DNA of 64,000 nucleotides from Sulfitobacter sp. 20_GPM-1509m (GTDB taxonomy: Bacteria; Pseudomonadota; Alphaproteobacteria; Rhodobacterales; Rhodobacteraceae), in the NCBI RefSeq assembly GCF_000620505.1, contig NZ_KK211144.1, positions 193,681 through 257,680 on the forward strand, written 5' to 3'. Positions 63,865 through 64,000 of the stretch are shown here, piece by piece (position 1 is the first letter of the stretch; every line of letters begins with the position of its first letter). The translations under genes and the position numbers were made by a program. The notes under the pieces are model-generated. The model was not told where the DNA came from and searched no databases. It worked only from the letters and a program-made list of their open reading frames with translations.

Positions 63865-64000
63865 ATGTTCCTGTCTGTCTTCGAAATGTTCAAAGTGGGG
63901 ATTGGCCCCTCCTCCTCCCACACGATGGGGCCCATGGTCGCCGCTGCGCGGTTTCTGGACATGATGCGTGCCTCGCCCTTTCAGTTTGCAGGCGTGCGCG
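63865..64000 (+). CDS. sdaA: L-serine ammonia-lyase, 5' part (runs off window)
   Basis: The first 45 codons are open to the right edge. The N-terminus [20 protein letters not shown] followed by MGPM is the signature of the iron-sulfur L-serine dehydratase, which deaminates serine to pyruvate. ATG at 63865 directly follows the GST stop. The rest of the protein is outside the window. Confidence 0.9.
   Translation, partial: MFLSVFEMFKVGIGPSSSHTMGPMVAAARFLDMMRASPFQFAGVR

Overview
The window looks like a chromosome segment of an alphaproteobacterium of the order Rhodobacterales, probably a marine roseobacter. The evidence is the high-GC coding sequence throughout, the gene orders glyQ-DUF6446-DUF1206-glyS, folB-folP-glmM and hflK-hflC-DUF2065-degP, a UbiL-type ubiquinone hydroxylase, a consensus CtrA box, a SAM-II riboswitch on metZ, and a dispersed intergenic repeat of a type I associate with this order. 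Genus and species cannot be fixed from the sequence alone.

Layout. (1) 1-2474: the 5' part of a very large surface adhesin gene on the minus strand. It has a BapA-type N-terminus, 273 codons of uninterrupted Asp-Ala, then glycine-rich repeats that run off the left edge. A 670-bp gene-poor stretch and a tRNA-Leu(GAG) follow; the 3' end of the tRNA faces the adhesin, as at an island border. (2) 2.7-12.8 kb: DsbA-like oxidoreductase, lipB, an MFS transporter, ctaD, DUF2244, yqeY and carA, then a CtrA box in front of a glycosyltransferase fused to an MshEN (GspE/PilB N-terminal) domain. (3) 13-21 kb: a GntR regulator, a HAD phosphatase, a ubiquinone hydroxylase, a class V aminotransferase, two Lrp regulators divergent from ilvC, and an EamA transporter. 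(4) 21-32.5 kb, almost all minus strand: folB-folP-glmM, a cell wall hydrolase, a degenerate PPDK-like protein, and glyQ/glyS with two small membrane genes between them.

(5) 32.7-45.5 kb: a SPOR/peptidoglycan-binding protein with an inactivated trypsin-like domain, trkH coupled to a ThDP decarboxylase, a DUF1127-like peptide, folE2, metZ under a SAM-II riboswitch plus terminator, a TTG-started hydrolase, yciB, a DMT transporter, and ftsY with an unusual Pro/Glu-rich N-terminus. (6) 45.6-54.7 kb: lytic transglycosylase, a NuoE-NuoF fusion without partners, a cyclase-family hydrolase, xseA, purD, an FG-GAP protein, a ferredoxin, and a peptidoglycan-binding lipoprotein. (7) 54.8-61.2 kb: degP, DUF2065, hflC, hflK, gor and rpiA, an envelope proteostasis and redox block. 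(8) 61.5-64 kb: a type III polyketide synthase with an isoprenylcysteine-methyltransferase-like enzyme, a GST and the start of an L-serine dehydratase.

Most of the window is housekeeping: folate (folE2, folB, folP), one-carbon and sulfur metabolism (metZ), cell wall (glmM, transglycosylase, hydrolase), translation (glyQ, glyS, tRNA), and membrane protein quality control. No phage, CRISPR array, rRNA or intact insertion sequence was seen. The parts that deserve most attention are the Asp-Ala adhesin, the CtrA-box MshEN-glycosyltransferase, the pseudo-protease, the PPDK-like protein with a degenerate ATP-grasp domain, the dispersed intergenic repeats, and several strong unexplained inverted repeats.
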